Assembly: GCA_030537455.1 (NCBI GenBank)
Contig: JAUNMR010000024.1
Location: 1-60,092, forward strand
DNA: 60,092 nucleotides
Origin: Planctomycetia bacterium
GTDB taxonomy: Bacteria; Planctomycetota; Planctomycetia; Pirellulales; Thermoguttaceae
Direction: 5' to 3'
In this document: in pieces, positions 18,176 to 27,650 of the stretch
Position numbering within the stretch: position 1 is the stretch's first letter
Layout of the letters: every line of letters begins with the position of its first letter
The notes under the pieces: generated by a model
The model's input: only the letters and a program-made list of their open reading frames with translations
What the model was told of the DNA's origin: nothing
The model's database searches: none
Program-made: the position numbers and the translations under genes

Positions 18176-18365
18176 ACGGGATGTTAATTAGTTCAATTAA
18201 CGACTCCTATTCTAATGCTTTTTGGCGTGACGTCTAGTCACTTTTTTATTTTTTTTAATTTTTTCTGCATATTGATTCTGCCCCACGCGAGTTCTACAAT
18301 GGAATCGCTAGCTTCTTGGAATCATCCGTTACGGTGATTTGACTCTCTACAAAGTAAGGACCAAC

Positions 18366-19778
18366 ATGAGCACATCGCTTAAATCTTTGTCGATAATTCT
18401 GACCTGGCTCGCTCTGGCGTCGGCGTCCCTTGGGACAGCCGTGGCGCAAGAGCCCGAGCAACCGTCGTACGACCCGAACGCAACGGCTGAATCTCTGGGA
18501 TTAGAGCCCTGGAAAGCGCCGGAAGGTCTCTTCCCGCTCTTCCCTTGGGATCATCTCGCGAGCTGGGGCGCGCAGTACCAGCCGCTCGACCAGGGGATCG
18601 CCTCAATGGCAGAGTGCGATTTCACTATGTCGGCGTTCGTCGGCACGCCGGAAACCGCGGAAATTGCGCGCAAAAATAATCTCTACTGCATCTACGACGT
18701 CGGCATTGAACGGATAGACCAGCGCAAACTCAGCGAAGAAGAACTCAACGCCGCGCTCGATAGAGTCGAAGAAACCGTGCTCAAAGCGATCGAAGAAACG
18801 CGCGATATGCCCAACGTCCTGGGGTTCGGTCTCATGGACGAACCTGGCGCCTATAACTTCAAGGGGCTCGCAAGAGCGGTGGATACCATTAAAAAGCACG
18901 CGCCCGGTAAACTCGCGTATATCAATCTCTACCCCGGCTACGCCTCGACCGTAGGAGCTGACGCCGACTCACAACTCGGCGCTTATTCATTTGAAGAATA
19001 TCTCGAGCGATACGTACAAGACGTTAAACCGCAATTCATTAGTTACGACAACTATATGATCGAGTATTCCGAAGACACGCGCGACTGGAACCAAGCGATC
19101 GTCTTCTTCACCGACCTATTCACCGTGCGTAAAATCGCGCTCAAATACGACCTGCCATTCTGGCACATCGGCAGTAGCTTGTGCATTATGTCAAACTCTT
19201 CCGCGCCGTCCCCCACGCGATTCGCCTATCAGGCGTATGCTCCGCTGTGCGCCGGCGCTAAGGGTCTCACTTGGTTCCTGTACTATCCGCTGAGCTGGCG
19301 AGAAAGCCCCATCGATAAAAACGGCAATAAAACGCTCACTTGGAACTACATGAAGCAGATCAACGACCAAGCGCTTGCGCTCGGAAAGACCCTCTTGGAC
19401 TATCGTTCCACCGAGTTTGGCGTCACGCAACTGTTTAGCGAGGAAAAATATCCCAATTTACCGAAGTTGCCGCAATGCCCCAATAACCTCCTGGTCAATC
19501 TCAAGGGAACATACTCCGGGCGCGGTCAGTATGAGAACCAAGACGCCAAATTCATGGTCGGGGAATTCGAATCGCTCAAAGACAACTCGCGCGCCGCAAT
19601 GGTCGTTAACCTCGACGTAGAACGTTCCGTCCTGGCGAACTTTGAAAAGCCGGAAGACGCCAAGACGATCCTACAGGTCTCCCCGGTCGACGCCCAGGCG
19701 CGAGAGCTGACCGACGAAGACGTCGCACAGGGATTCTGGCTCCTGCCCGGTCACGGCGCGCTCTTTATCTTCAAATAA
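18366..19778 (+). CDS. Secreted glycoside-hydrolase-like TIM-barrel protein
   Basis: 470 aa. The frame starts upstream with TTG, but ATG 18366 has AAGGA six bases before it and begins a signal peptide ending AVAQ. The fold looks like a (beta/alpha)8 barrel: LGFGLMDEPG has the acidic residue expected at the end of strand 4, followed by ISYDNYMIEY and PFWHIGSSL strands. A C-terminal beta domain (AAMVVNLDVERSV...GHGALFIFK) resembles those of beta-galactosidase-like enzymes. The precise family and substrate are not clear; a periplasmic or extracellular glycosidase is the best guess. A strong terminator follows. Confidence 0.75.
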   Translation: MSTSLKSLSIILTWLALASASLGTAVAQEPEQPSYDPNATAESLGLEPWKAPEGLFPLFPWDHLASWGAQYQPLDQGIASMAECDFTMSAFVGTPETAEIARKNNLYCIYDVGIERIDQRKLSEEELNAALDRVEETVLKAIEETRDMPNVLGFGLMDEPGAYNFKGLARAVDTIKKHAPGKLAYINLYPGYASTVGADADSQLGAYSFEEYLERYVQDVKPQFISYDNYMIEYSEDTRDWNQAIVFFTDLFTVRKIALKYDLPFWHIGSSLCIMSNSSAPSPTRFAYQAYAPLCAGAKGLTWFLYYPLSWRESPIDKNGNKTLTWNYMKQINDQALALGKTLLDYRSTEFGVTQLFSEEKYPNLPKLPQCPNNLLVNLKGTYSGRGQYENQDAKFMVGEFESLKDNSRAAMVVNLDVERSVLANFEKPEDAKTILQVSPVDAQARELTDEDVAQGFWLLPGHGALFIFK

Positions 19779-19807
19779 GTTGACGCGATAATTAAAATCA
19801 AACGTCG

Positions 19808-19852
19808 ACCGCGCCGCCCTGGAGAACCCACGCAGCGGCGCGGTTGTTTTTT
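19808..19852 (+). terminator. Intrinsic terminator
   Basis: Perfect 10-bp stem ACCGCGCCGC / GCGGCGCGGT with a 17-nt loop, followed by TGTTTTTT; 30 bp after the glycosidase-like gene. Confidence 0.9.
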
Positions 19853-20039
19853 GCGGCAAGACGGTACAGATTTGCCGAACCGAGCGCCACGCGAGACGTG
19901 ACGCGCTGTGAATTTTAACGCTTGCGTTTCGGGGCGTCTTCGGTAAAATAAGCGTTGCGATTCACGCGTCGATACCGACAATGGGGGCGCAGGGGAAACG
20001 CCCAGTGAACTTTTAACGGCGATCTGAACGAGGAAGACT

Positions 20040-23000
20040 ATGAGCGACGAAAATATCGAAGATTTCATCGACAATCCCGAGGAGCTGGAGGAGGAGTTCG
20101 AAGAGGAAGAGCACAGCGAGCCGTCGCAGGCGCAAGAGCAGCCCGAGACCTCGGAGAGTGATTCGATACCATTTGTGCATCTCCACACGCACTCCCACTA
20201 TTCCTTACTCGACGGCGCCGGTAAACTCGAAGCGCTCATCTCCCGTGCAAAAGAACTTAATATGCCGGCGCTGGCGATCACCGATCACGGCAATATGTAC
20301 GGCATACTCGAGTTCTACCAGAAAGCGCTCGACGCCGGAATCAAGCCAATCTTGGGTTTTGAGGCGTACTTAGCGCACGGCAAGCGTTTCGAACACTCGA
20401 AAGAAATCTATCACGTCACGCTACTGGCGATGAACAATGAGGGCTACCATAACCTTCTGCGGCTCTCCTCGTTGGCGTTTACCGAAGGGTTTTACTATAA
20501 ACCGCGTATCGATCACGACTTACTGCAGCAGTACAACGAGGGGATTATCTGCCTGAGCGGATGTCTTTCCGGCGAGGTCGCGCGCACGCTCGTCAATGGC
20601 GCCGGAAAAGCCGAGGCGTATGAAAAGGCGCTCAAGATCGCGCAATGGTACAAAAGCGTTTTTGGCGATCGATACTACATCGAACTGCAGGATCATGGCA
20701 TTCCGGAGCAGAAAGTCGCGTTCGAAGCGGAGTTACGTATCGCACAAGAGCTCGGCATACCGACCGTCGCAACCAACGACGTGCACTACGTGCGTCAGGA
20801 GGACGCCGTCGTTCAGGATCTTATCCTATGTATCAACACCAGCAAATTCGTCACCGATCCCAACCGTATGAGAATGGACTCCGACCAGTTCTATCTCAAG
20901 AGCGGTCAGGAAATGCTACAGACTATGCCAACGGCGCAAGACGCGGTGCATCGGAGCGTTGAAATCGCTCAAAGGTGTAACGTCGAGTTGGAACTGGGCA
21001 AACGCTTCTTCCCGATCTTCAACCCGCCGGACAATCTTACCTCCGACGAATACCTACGCAAGCTCTGTATCGAAGGTCTTAAGAGGCGATACGCCAATAA
21101 CGCAAAGAGGCTAGTCAACGGCGAGCTGACAGAAGAGGTCATGGCAAGATTGAACCGTGAGCTGAGCGTAATTAGCAAGCTCGGGTTCGCGAACTACTTC
21201 CTGATTGTATGGGACTTTGTACGCGAGGCGGAGGAGCGCGGTATCCACCGAACCGCGCGTGGTAGCGGCGTCGGCGCCCTGGTGTGTTACGCGTTGAATA
21301 TGTCGCACGTGTGTCCTCTGGAGTTTGACCTGCTCTTCGAACGTTTCTTGGACGAGAACCGTCTAGAGGCGCCTGATATCGATATCGACTTCGACCAGTC
21401 CAGGCGAGGCGAGATTATCGACTACGTTAAGAAGCGTTACGGCGAAGACAAGGTCGCACAGCTGGGAGTCTTCGGAACAATGGCGGCTAAGCTGGCGATT
21501 CGCGACTGCGGACGCGCGCTTGGAATACCGCTATCGATGGTCAATCAGGTGGCAAAACTAGTGCCGGGCGCGCCTAAAATGACGATTAAAAAGGCGTTCG
21601 CCAATAGTCCGGAGCTGGTTGAACTTTACCAGAGCAACCAGGACGTACGCGAACTGATCGACTTCGCGCAACGCGTGGAGGGCCTGGCGCGTAATTCCGG
21701 CACGCACGCTTGCGGCGTCATTATTTCCCAGCGCGCGCTCACCGATTTCGTTCCGATCCACCGCATTACCGGCAAAGAGGACGTCGTGACCCAGTGGCAG
21801 GGCGCGGAGGTGGAAAAGGCCGGCCTACTCAAGATGGACTTTTTGGGACTGCGAAACTTAACGATTCTCGCGGATTCCGTGCGCATTATTGAGCAGACCA
21901 CTGGTAAAAAAATCGACCCGTATAATCTGCCGCAAAATGACCCTGAGACTTACGCGCTATTGTGCCGTGGAGAAACAAAGGGAGTCTTCCAGCTAGAAAG
22001 CGAGGGGATTCGAGGTCTACTCGTGAGAATGGCGCCCGACAACATTCGCGACCTCATCGCCGTCATCGCGCTATTCCGTCCCGGTCCGCTGGAAGGAGGA
22101 ATGGTCGACGAATACGTTGACGTCAAACACGGGCGGAAAAAGGCTACCTATCTCCATCCAGTGCTTAAGGAGGTGCTAGAGGAGACCCACGGCGTCATGG
22201 TCTACCAAGAGCAGATCATGCGCATTCTCAATAAGCTTGGCAAGATCCCTCTTTCGCAGTCGTACACCTGTATTAAGGCCATTAGTAAAAAGAAAGAGGA
22301 CAAGATTGTCAAGTTCCACGCCGACTTTGTTGAAGGCGCGAAGCAGAACAATCTGACCGAAGCGGAGGCGAACGAGCTCTTCGACCTCATTAAGAAATTC
22401 GCAGGATACGGTTTTAATAAATCGCACTCCACCGCCTACGCTAACGTCGCCTATACCACCGCCTACCTCAAAGCGCACTACCCCGCTGAATTTATGGCCG
22501 CGCTACTGTGCGGCGATATCTCTGGAAGAAACTTTACAAGAAGAGATAAGACCGTAGAACATATCGACGACTGCAAGCGTATGGGAATTGAGGTCGTGCC
22601 GCCAAATATTAACATATCCGACTGTCAATATCGCGTCGTCGACGGCAAGATCCTCTTTGGTCTAGAGGCGATTCGCGCCTGCGGTGGGGACGCCATGCGC
22701 GCAATCGTTGAAGAGCGCGACGCCAACGGTCCATATCGCGATTTCTTCGACTTCTACCGCAGAATCGACGTGCGACGCGTCAGTCGTTCCGCGGTGGAAG
22801 CGCTCATTAAGAGCGGCGCGTTCGACTTCACCGGCGCGAAACGTTCCGCAATGTTCCTGGCGATTGAAAAGGCGCTCAAGACCGCGCAACAGCTCGCGCA
22901 AGACCGCAACCGCGGGCAAATGAGTCTCTTCGGCTCCTCGCCGGCGCCTACGAGCGACAATGCCAACTCCGGTCTGCCTGACGTTGAGGAATGGGACGCC

Positions 23001-23759
23001 AAGGAGCGCGCCGCCTATGAAAAGGAAAATCTAGGCTTCTACGTCACGACTCACCCGTTGGAGGACAGACGCGGAACGCTCGAGCTTTTCGCCTGTTCCA
23101 CGGTCGAAGCGTCCAAGCTCCCCAATCGTACGCAGTCGACCATTGGCGGGGCGATCTCCGACGTGCAGATCAAGACGTTACGCAATCCCAAGCCGAACCA
23201 TCCCAATCTTTTCGCGATCTTCCAGATCGAGGATCTCGAATCCTCAATGCGCGCGATTATCTGGGCGGAACAGTACGCGAAGTATTCCAGTCTCCTGCAA
23301 AACGACGCGGTCGTCTTCTTAAAGGGACGCATAGAGCAGAAGGAAATCGCCGCAAGCGAGGAAGGGGGCGAAACGCAAACCGAAACGACCTTTATCGTCG
23401 ACCAGGTCATACCATTTGACGACGCCGCAAGCGAATTGTCACGTGGCGTCGCCGTAATTTTGCGCGAAAGCGAACTACGCGAGGATTCCATTAAGACCCT
23501 CTATGACGTCGTAAAGACCTACCGCAACGGTCACAGTGGCAATGCGAGCGGCTCCGACTTAGAGATCTGGCTATATACCAAAAACGGGGAAATCGCCACT
23601 TTCCACTGCCCTCAGATTAAGCTTAATATCACAAATGAAATGAAAGAGCGCGTCGAATTGAGCTTCGGAAAGAACTCGTTCCGACTATTGCCTGCCCCAC
23701 AGAAAAGGCAAACTGAAAGCCGATATAAAAACTGGTCAAAAAAACGTTCGTACAATTAG
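20040..23759 (+). CDS. dnaE: DNA polymerase III alpha subunit
   Basis: 1239 aa replicative polymerase of the DnaE1 type. Residues 1-40 are an unusual acidic extension (Asp/Glu runs). The PHP domain follows with HLHTHSHYSLLDG and TDHGNMYG. The palm carries PDIDIDFD with Asp446 and Asp448 as catalytic residues. Helix-hairpin-helix and OB-fold regions follow (IGGAISDVQIKT), then a C-terminal region ending in LLPAPQ. ATG 20040 has GAGGAAG upstream. It is flanked by a terminator before and hairpin repeats after, so it is probably transcribed alone. Confidence 0.97.
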   Translation: MSDENIEDFIDNPEELEEEFEEEEHSEPSQAQEQPETSESDSIPFVHLHTHSHYSLLDGAGKLEALISRAKELNMPALAITDHGNMYGILEFYQKALDAGIKPILGFEAYLAHGKRFEHSKEIYHVTLLAMNNEGYHNLLRLSSLAFTEGFYYKPRIDHDLLQQYNEGIICLSGCLSGEVARTLVNGAGKAEAYEKALKIAQWYKSVFGDRYYIELQDHGIPEQKVAFEAELRIAQELGIPTVATNDVHYVRQEDAVVQDLILCINTSKFVTDPNRMRMDSDQFYLKSGQEMLQTMPTAQDAVHRSVEIAQRCNVELELGKRFFPIFNPPDNLTSDEYLRKLCIEGLKRRYANNAKRLVNGELTEEVMARLNRELSVISKLGFANYFLIVWDFVREAEERGIHRTARGSGVGALVCYALNMSHVCPLEFDLLFERFLDENRLEAPDIDIDFDQSRRGEIIDYVKKRYGEDKVAQLGVFGTMAAKLAIRDCGRALGIPLSMVNQVAKLVPGAPKMTIKKAFANSPELVELYQSNQDVRELIDFAQRVEGLARNSGTHACGVIISQRALTDFVPIHRITGKEDVVTQWQGAEVEKAGLLKMDFLGLRNLTILADSVRIIEQTTGKKIDPYNLPQNDPETYALLCRGETKGVFQLESEGIRGLLVRMAPDNIRDLIAVIALFRPGPLEGGMVDEYVDVKHGRKKATYLHPVLKEVLEETHGVMVYQEQIMRILNKLGKIPLSQSYTCIKAISKKKEDKIVKFHADFVEGAKQNNLTEAEANELFDLIKKFAGYGFNKSHSTAYANVAYTTAYLKAHYPAEFMAALLCGDISGRNFTRRDKTVEHIDDCKRMGIEVVPPNINISDCQYRVVDGKILFGLEAIRACGGDAMRAIVEERDANGPYRDFFDFYRRIDVRRVSRSAVEALIKSGAFDFTGAKRSAMFLAIEKALKTAQQLAQDRNRGQMSLFGSSPAPTSDNANSGLPDVEEWDAKERAAYEKENLGFYVTTHPLEDRRGTLELFACSTVEASKLPNRTQSTIGGAISDVQIKTLRNPKPNHPNLFAIFQIEDLESSMRAIIWAEQYAKYSSLLQNDAVVFLKGRIEQKEIAASEEGGETQTETTFIVDQVIPFDDAASELSRGVAVILRESELREDSIKTLYDVVKTYRNGHSGNASGSDLEIWLYTKNGEIATFHCPQIKLNITNEMKERVELSFGKNSFRLLPAPQKRQTESRYKNWSKKRSYN

Positions 23760-23813
23760 CGTCGTGTTAAAACTGACCGAACAATGTTGTCACAAACGCC
23801 TTACGTTTTTTTA

Positions 23814-24350
23814 CGCCACGGGCAAAGCCTGTGGCGCCCCGCCCAAAGGGCGGGGCAAGCCGGAGGCTTCAGCCTCCGGATAGTATGAACCAAACGCTTC
23901 TGCGCTCACACGCCATATTTTACGCCTAGCTAAACCACCGACCAAAACTACAAACCCGCTATCAAGATCGCCCTGCGTTTTTTACGCCACGGGCTTTGCC
24001 CGTGGCGACCTGCCCAAAGGGCAGCCCATCCGGAGGCTTTAGCCTCCGGATAGTATGAACCAAGCCACTTTAGCGTTCAGCCGCGCTATTTTACGCCCAG
24101 CTAAACCACCGACCAAAACTACCAACCCGCTGTCTAGATCGCTCTGCGTTTTCTTGCGCCACGGGCAAAGCCCGTGGCGACCTGCCCCCCTGGGGCAGCC
24201 CAGCCGGAGGCTTTAGCCTCCGGATAAAAAAACAAGCCGCTTTAGCGTTCAAACGCACTATTTTACGCCCAGCTGAAGCGCCGACCAAAACAACCAAACG
24301 CTATCAAGATCGCCCTGCGTTTTCTTGCGCCACGGGCGCAGCCCGTGGCG
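23814..24350. repeat. Tandem ~171-bp hairpin repeat array, cluster 1
   Basis: Three full units and one partial unit, starting at 23814, 23985, 24157 and 24328. Each full unit has three palindromes in order: GCCACGGGC/GCCCGTGGC with a variable 3-nt loop (AAA, TTT, GCA), a C-rich/G-rich palindrome, and CCGGAGGC/GCCTCCGG with loop TTTA or TTCA. An ~85-nt conserved AC-rich spacer follows, containing ACCACCGACCAAAACTACAA-like sequence. The middle palindrome changes on both arms together: GCCCCGCCC/GGGCGGGGC, CTGCCC/GGGCAG, CTGCCCC/GGGGCAG. The open frames running through it are artefacts of the repeat period. Confidence 0.95.
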
Positions 24351-25013
24351 TAAAAAAACGCAAGCGGTCGTGAGCGTTAGTTGGCGGTTTTAGTCTCTGG
24401 ACGAAGACGGCAGATTGACCTGCCTTTTATGATCTATATAAAGAGGTTATGAAATAACTTCAGTATACGTTTTTGCCCGCCGACTTTATCCTTTCAGCGG
24501 AGCGCACAGGTAATCTTTTCCAGGCGAACATGTGCCCACGACGGTGTTATACCGCGTATTGCAGGCTTTTCGGGCGTTGGTGAAGCCGGGGTCGGGCGCC
24601 ACGATTATTCCTTTGGCAGGAAGCAGGAGTCGAACGCGAACATAACGTCGCGCCCAAGTCGATCCGCCTGCCCGTGAAAGAGGGCGGCGACGCGCGTGAT
24701 CATCTCTCTGACCGACTAGGAACAACCGCGCGGCGCTTGTTTTAAAGTCAAGGTTTTTTGAACTTGATTTCTGACCAAAACGACGTTAAAAATAACTAAG
24801 ATTTTTCCGGCTCGTCTAGACGAAAAATCGTTTAGTTTTAAAATTGAGATAAAAACGTTTACTGGAAACACGCGCGTGTGCACGCCGCGACTATGCAGCG
24901 CAACGCCATGCGTACGCAACGCGTCAATAACGACGCCGCGCGTCCCATTTCGACCTCGTTTACACGAGGTCGCGCGTCTTTTCGTTTGCCTCCACACAAG
25001 GGAACGTTCGCAC
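24351..25013. other. Non-coding stretch upstream of nqrA
   Basis: About 660 bp with no recognised gene. A 79-codon minus-strand frame at 24486-24725 has no ribosome site and no known family; it could be a decayed fragment. From ~24740 the sequence is AT-rich and may hold the nqr promoter. A 7-bp hairpin GACCTCG/CGAGGTC at 24952-24971 followed by GCGCGTCTTTT sits about 40 bp before the nqrA start and could act in the leader. Confidence 0.5.
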
Positions 25014-26393
25014 ATGATGACATTTAATATTACCAAAGGTCTCGACTTAGCGCTTGCCGGCGCGCCTGTCCAGACGATAACGCCCGAGTTTAAGGACGTT
25101 CAACACGTTGCGGTCGTGGGAAGCGACTACGTCGGCATGAAACCGACGCTCTACGTTGAAGTCGGCGAACACGTGCTCGCCGGTCAGTTGCTCTTCGAGG
25201 ATAAGAAAAATCCCGGCGTAAAATTCGTCGCGCCTGCCGCTGGCGTCGTGGTCGCGGTCAATCGCGGTGAAAAACGCGCCTTTCAGTCGATCGTCATAGA
25301 ACTGGACAAAGACGACCCGAAAAAGTCTGTGGAGTTCGAAAAGTTCGAAGCACACAAGCTCGCGGAACTGTGTCCGAACAAAACGCGCGAAATCCTCGTG
25401 CGTTCCGGTATGTGGACCGCACTGCGCACGCGACCGTTCAGTCGCTCCCCCAAAATCGACGCTACCCCCGCCGCGCTCTTCGTTAACGTCGCCGACACCA
25501 ATCCACACGCGCCGGAACCCGCGAATATCGTCAACGCTAAACCCAATGAATTTCTCGCCGGTCTGACCATTCTCAGTAAAATCGCCGGAAATACCCTGTG
25601 GCTCTGCCTTGGGAAAAATTCTATCGATTCCACGCTGCTAGAAGAAGCCGAAAAAATCTCCAATCTCAAATCGGCTCAATTCCTCGGCAAACACCCCTCT
25701 GGTCTCACGGGCACTCATATCAGTAAGCTGGAACCCTGTAGTCTCGCTAAGACCGTCTGGTCCATTGGTTATCAAGACGTCATTGCCATCGGCGAACTCT
25801 TCCTGACCGGGCAGTATCCCGCGGAACGCGTTATTGCGCTGAGCGGTCCCATGGTTCAGAATCCACGACTCATTCGCGTACTGCAAGGCGCCTTTGTCTC
25901 CGAAATCTGCCAAAACGAACTTAAAGACGGTCCCGTACGCATGATCTCCGGAAGCGTTCTGTGTGGTCGCGCTGCGACCGAAGGCTTCCAAGGTCTCGGA
26001 CGATTCGCCAACCAGGTCAGCGTCATTGGCGACGACGACCCGCGCGAACTCTGGGGATGGATTATGCCAAACGCCGATAAATTCTCCGTCGCCGGCTCCG
26101 TTGCGTCTCGATATATTCCCGGCGCGGTCTTTAAAATGACAACCGCGCTACATGGCGGTCCGCGCGCGATCTTCCCCAATCCCGCGTTCGATAAGATCAT
26201 GCCGCTGGATATCGAGCCGACCTTCCTCTTCAAAGCGTTAGAAATTGGCGACGTTGACCGTTGCGAAAAGCTCGGCGCTTTCGAACTCGACGAAGAAGAC
26301 CTCGCTCTATGCACCCTCGTCGATTTCGGCAAAAACGACTACGGTCTCTCCCTGAGAAAACTGCTCAACGCCGTTATGAAAGAGGAGGAATAA
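25014..26393 (+). CDS. nqrA: Na+-translocating NADH:quinone reductase subunit A
   Basis: 459 aa peripheral subunit of the sodium-pumping NADH:quinone oxidoreductase, implicated in quinone binding on the cytoplasmic side. The N terminus ITKGLDLALAGAP and the biotinyl-like GEHVLAGQLLFEDKKNPGVKFVAPAAG motif are typical. The frame runs upstream to 24876, but ATG 25014 has AAGGGAA 9-10 nt before it and begins at the family N terminus; a second ATG at 25017 is possible. It is the first gene of a complete nqrABCDEF operon. Confidence 0.96.
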   Translation: MMTFNITKGLDLALAGAPVQTITPEFKDVQHVAVVGSDYVGMKPTLYVEVGEHVLAGQLLFEDKKNPGVKFVAPAAGVVVAVNRGEKRAFQSIVIELDKDDPKKSVEFEKFEAHKLAELCPNKTREILVRSGMWTALRTRPFSRSPKIDATPAALFVNVADTNPHAPEPANIVNAKPNEFLAGLTILSKIAGNTLWLCLGKNSIDSTLLEEAEKISNLKSAQFLGKHPSGLTGTHISKLEPCSLAKTVWSIGYQDVIAIGELFLTGQYPAERVIALSGPMVQNPRLIRVLQGAFVSEICQNELKDGPVRMISGSVLCGRAATEGFQGLGRFANQVSVIGDDDPRELWGWIMPNADKFSVAGSVASRYIPGAVFKMTTALHGGPRAIFPNPAFDKIMPLDIEPTFLFKALEIGDVDRCEKLGAFELDEEDLALCTLVDFGKNDYGLSLRKLLNAVMKEEE

Positions 26394-26397
26394 TCCG

Positions 26398-27630
26398 ATG
26401 AAAGCTCGAAAGTTACTAAAACTCATTAAAAGAGTCGGCGCCTTCTTCGAACCCGGCAAGCCCCTGGCGTTCCTCTACCCCCTCTACGACGCCGCCGATA
26501 CCTTCTTCTTTACGCCCGATAAAAGAACCGCCGGTTCTGTTCACGTGCGAGACTGCAACGATTTCAAACGCATGATGATCAACGTCGTCTTAGCGCTTAT
26601 TCCCTGTATGCTCGTTGGCGTCTATAACGTCGGTCTGCAAGCGAACCGCTTGGAATCGGTTCCGCATGATTGGCACGGCTCGATCCTCAACGCTCTTAAC
26701 TCCGCCATTCCCGCGCTGGGGCTCTTTGATCCGCACAGCGTGCTGGGATGCTTCGTCTTCGGTTTGGTCTTCTGGCTGCCGATCTATATCGTCACAATGA
26801 TCGTCGGTCTACTCTGGGAAATCGTCTTCGCCGGCGTCTATAAACACGAAGTCAACGAAGGCTTCTTCGTCACCGGCTTTATCTTCCCGCTGATTGTCCC
26901 GCCGACTATTCCGCTGTGGCAAGTTGTTCTGGCTATTAGTTTTGGCGTGATTATCGGTAAGGAAATCTTCGGCGGAACCGGGCGTAACTTCCTCAATCCT
27001 GCGCTGGTCGCGCGCGCGTTCCTCTTCTTCGCCTACGCCGGGCAAATCTCCGGCGATAAGGTCTGGACCGCTACCGACGGCGTCTCCAAAGCCACGCCGC
27101 TCTCTTACGCTTCGCAAGGCGTCGACGCGCTCACGCAAGCCGGCTACACCCTGCACGACTCCTTCCTGGGCTTCATTCCCGGCGCGATCGGCGAAACCTC
27201 CACGCTCGCATGTCTTATTGGCATGGTCTACCTCCTTGTGCTCGGCATTGCCTCGTGGCGCGTGATCGCCTCAATGTTCATCGGCGGAATGGGCCTGGCC
27301 GCGTTGCTTAAAGGCGCTGGCGCCGCGACCCTCGCCGCTCACCCGGCGTTCGCGCTCGGTCCGGCATGGCACTTCGTCCTCGGCGGATTCGCCTTCGGTA
27401 TGGTCTTTATGGCGACCGACCCGGTAACCTCCGCGACGACAAGAGTTGGTCAGTATATCTACGGTCTACTCGTCGGCGCGCTGATTATCGTTGTGCGTAC
27501 GCTCAACCCGGCTTATCCGGAAGGCGTTATGCTCGTCATCCTCTTCGGTAACTGCGTGGCTCCGCTGATCGACCACTGCGTCGTCAACGCCAATATTCGC
27601 CGTCGCATGAAGCGTCTACAAGCGCGATAA
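26398..27630 (+). CDS. nqrB: Na+-NQR subunit B
   Basis: 410 aa integral membrane subunit with about ten hydrophobic segments; it carries covalent FMN and riboflavin and contributes to the sodium path. GGTGRNFLNPALVARAF is a family signature. The flavinylation site reads DGVSKAT with Thr233 as the predicted FMN attachment point; the usual motif has Gly where Lys is found here. It starts 4 bp after nqrA, behind GAGGAGG. Confidence 0.96.
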   Translation: MKARKLLKLIKRVGAFFEPGKPLAFLYPLYDAADTFFFTPDKRTAGSVHVRDCNDFKRMMINVVLALIPCMLVGVYNVGLQANRLESVPHDWHGSILNALNSAIPALGLFDPHSVLGCFVFGLVFWLPIYIVTMIVGLLWEIVFAGVYKHEVNEGFFVTGFIFPLIVPPTIPLWQVVLAISFGVIIGKEIFGGTGRNFLNPALVARAFLFFAYAGQISGDKVWTATDGVSKATPLSYASQGVDALTQAGYTLHDSFLGFIPGAIGETSTLACLIGMVYLLVLGIASWRVIASMFIGGMGLAALLKGAGAATLAAHPAFALGPAWHFVLGGFAFGMVFMATDPVTSATTRVGQYIYGLLVGALIIVVRTLNPAYPEGVMLVILFGNCVAPLIDHCVVNANIRRRMKRLQAR

Positions 27631-27650
27631 GCTAAGGGAGAGAATACGTT

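Noticed and set aside
23814..24350. CRISPR array
   Set aside because: The period is ~171 bp and each unit holds three palindromes with a conserved spacer; there are no unique spacers of 30-40 bp and no cas genes in the window.
24361..24870. RNase P RNA, SRP RNA or tmRNA in the gap before nqrA
   Set aside because: I looked for the conserved motifs of these RNAs on both strands and saw none.
24876..25013. Upstream extension of nqrA
   Set aside because: Contains a hairpin and no ribosome site; the NqrA family N terminus begins at 25014-25017.
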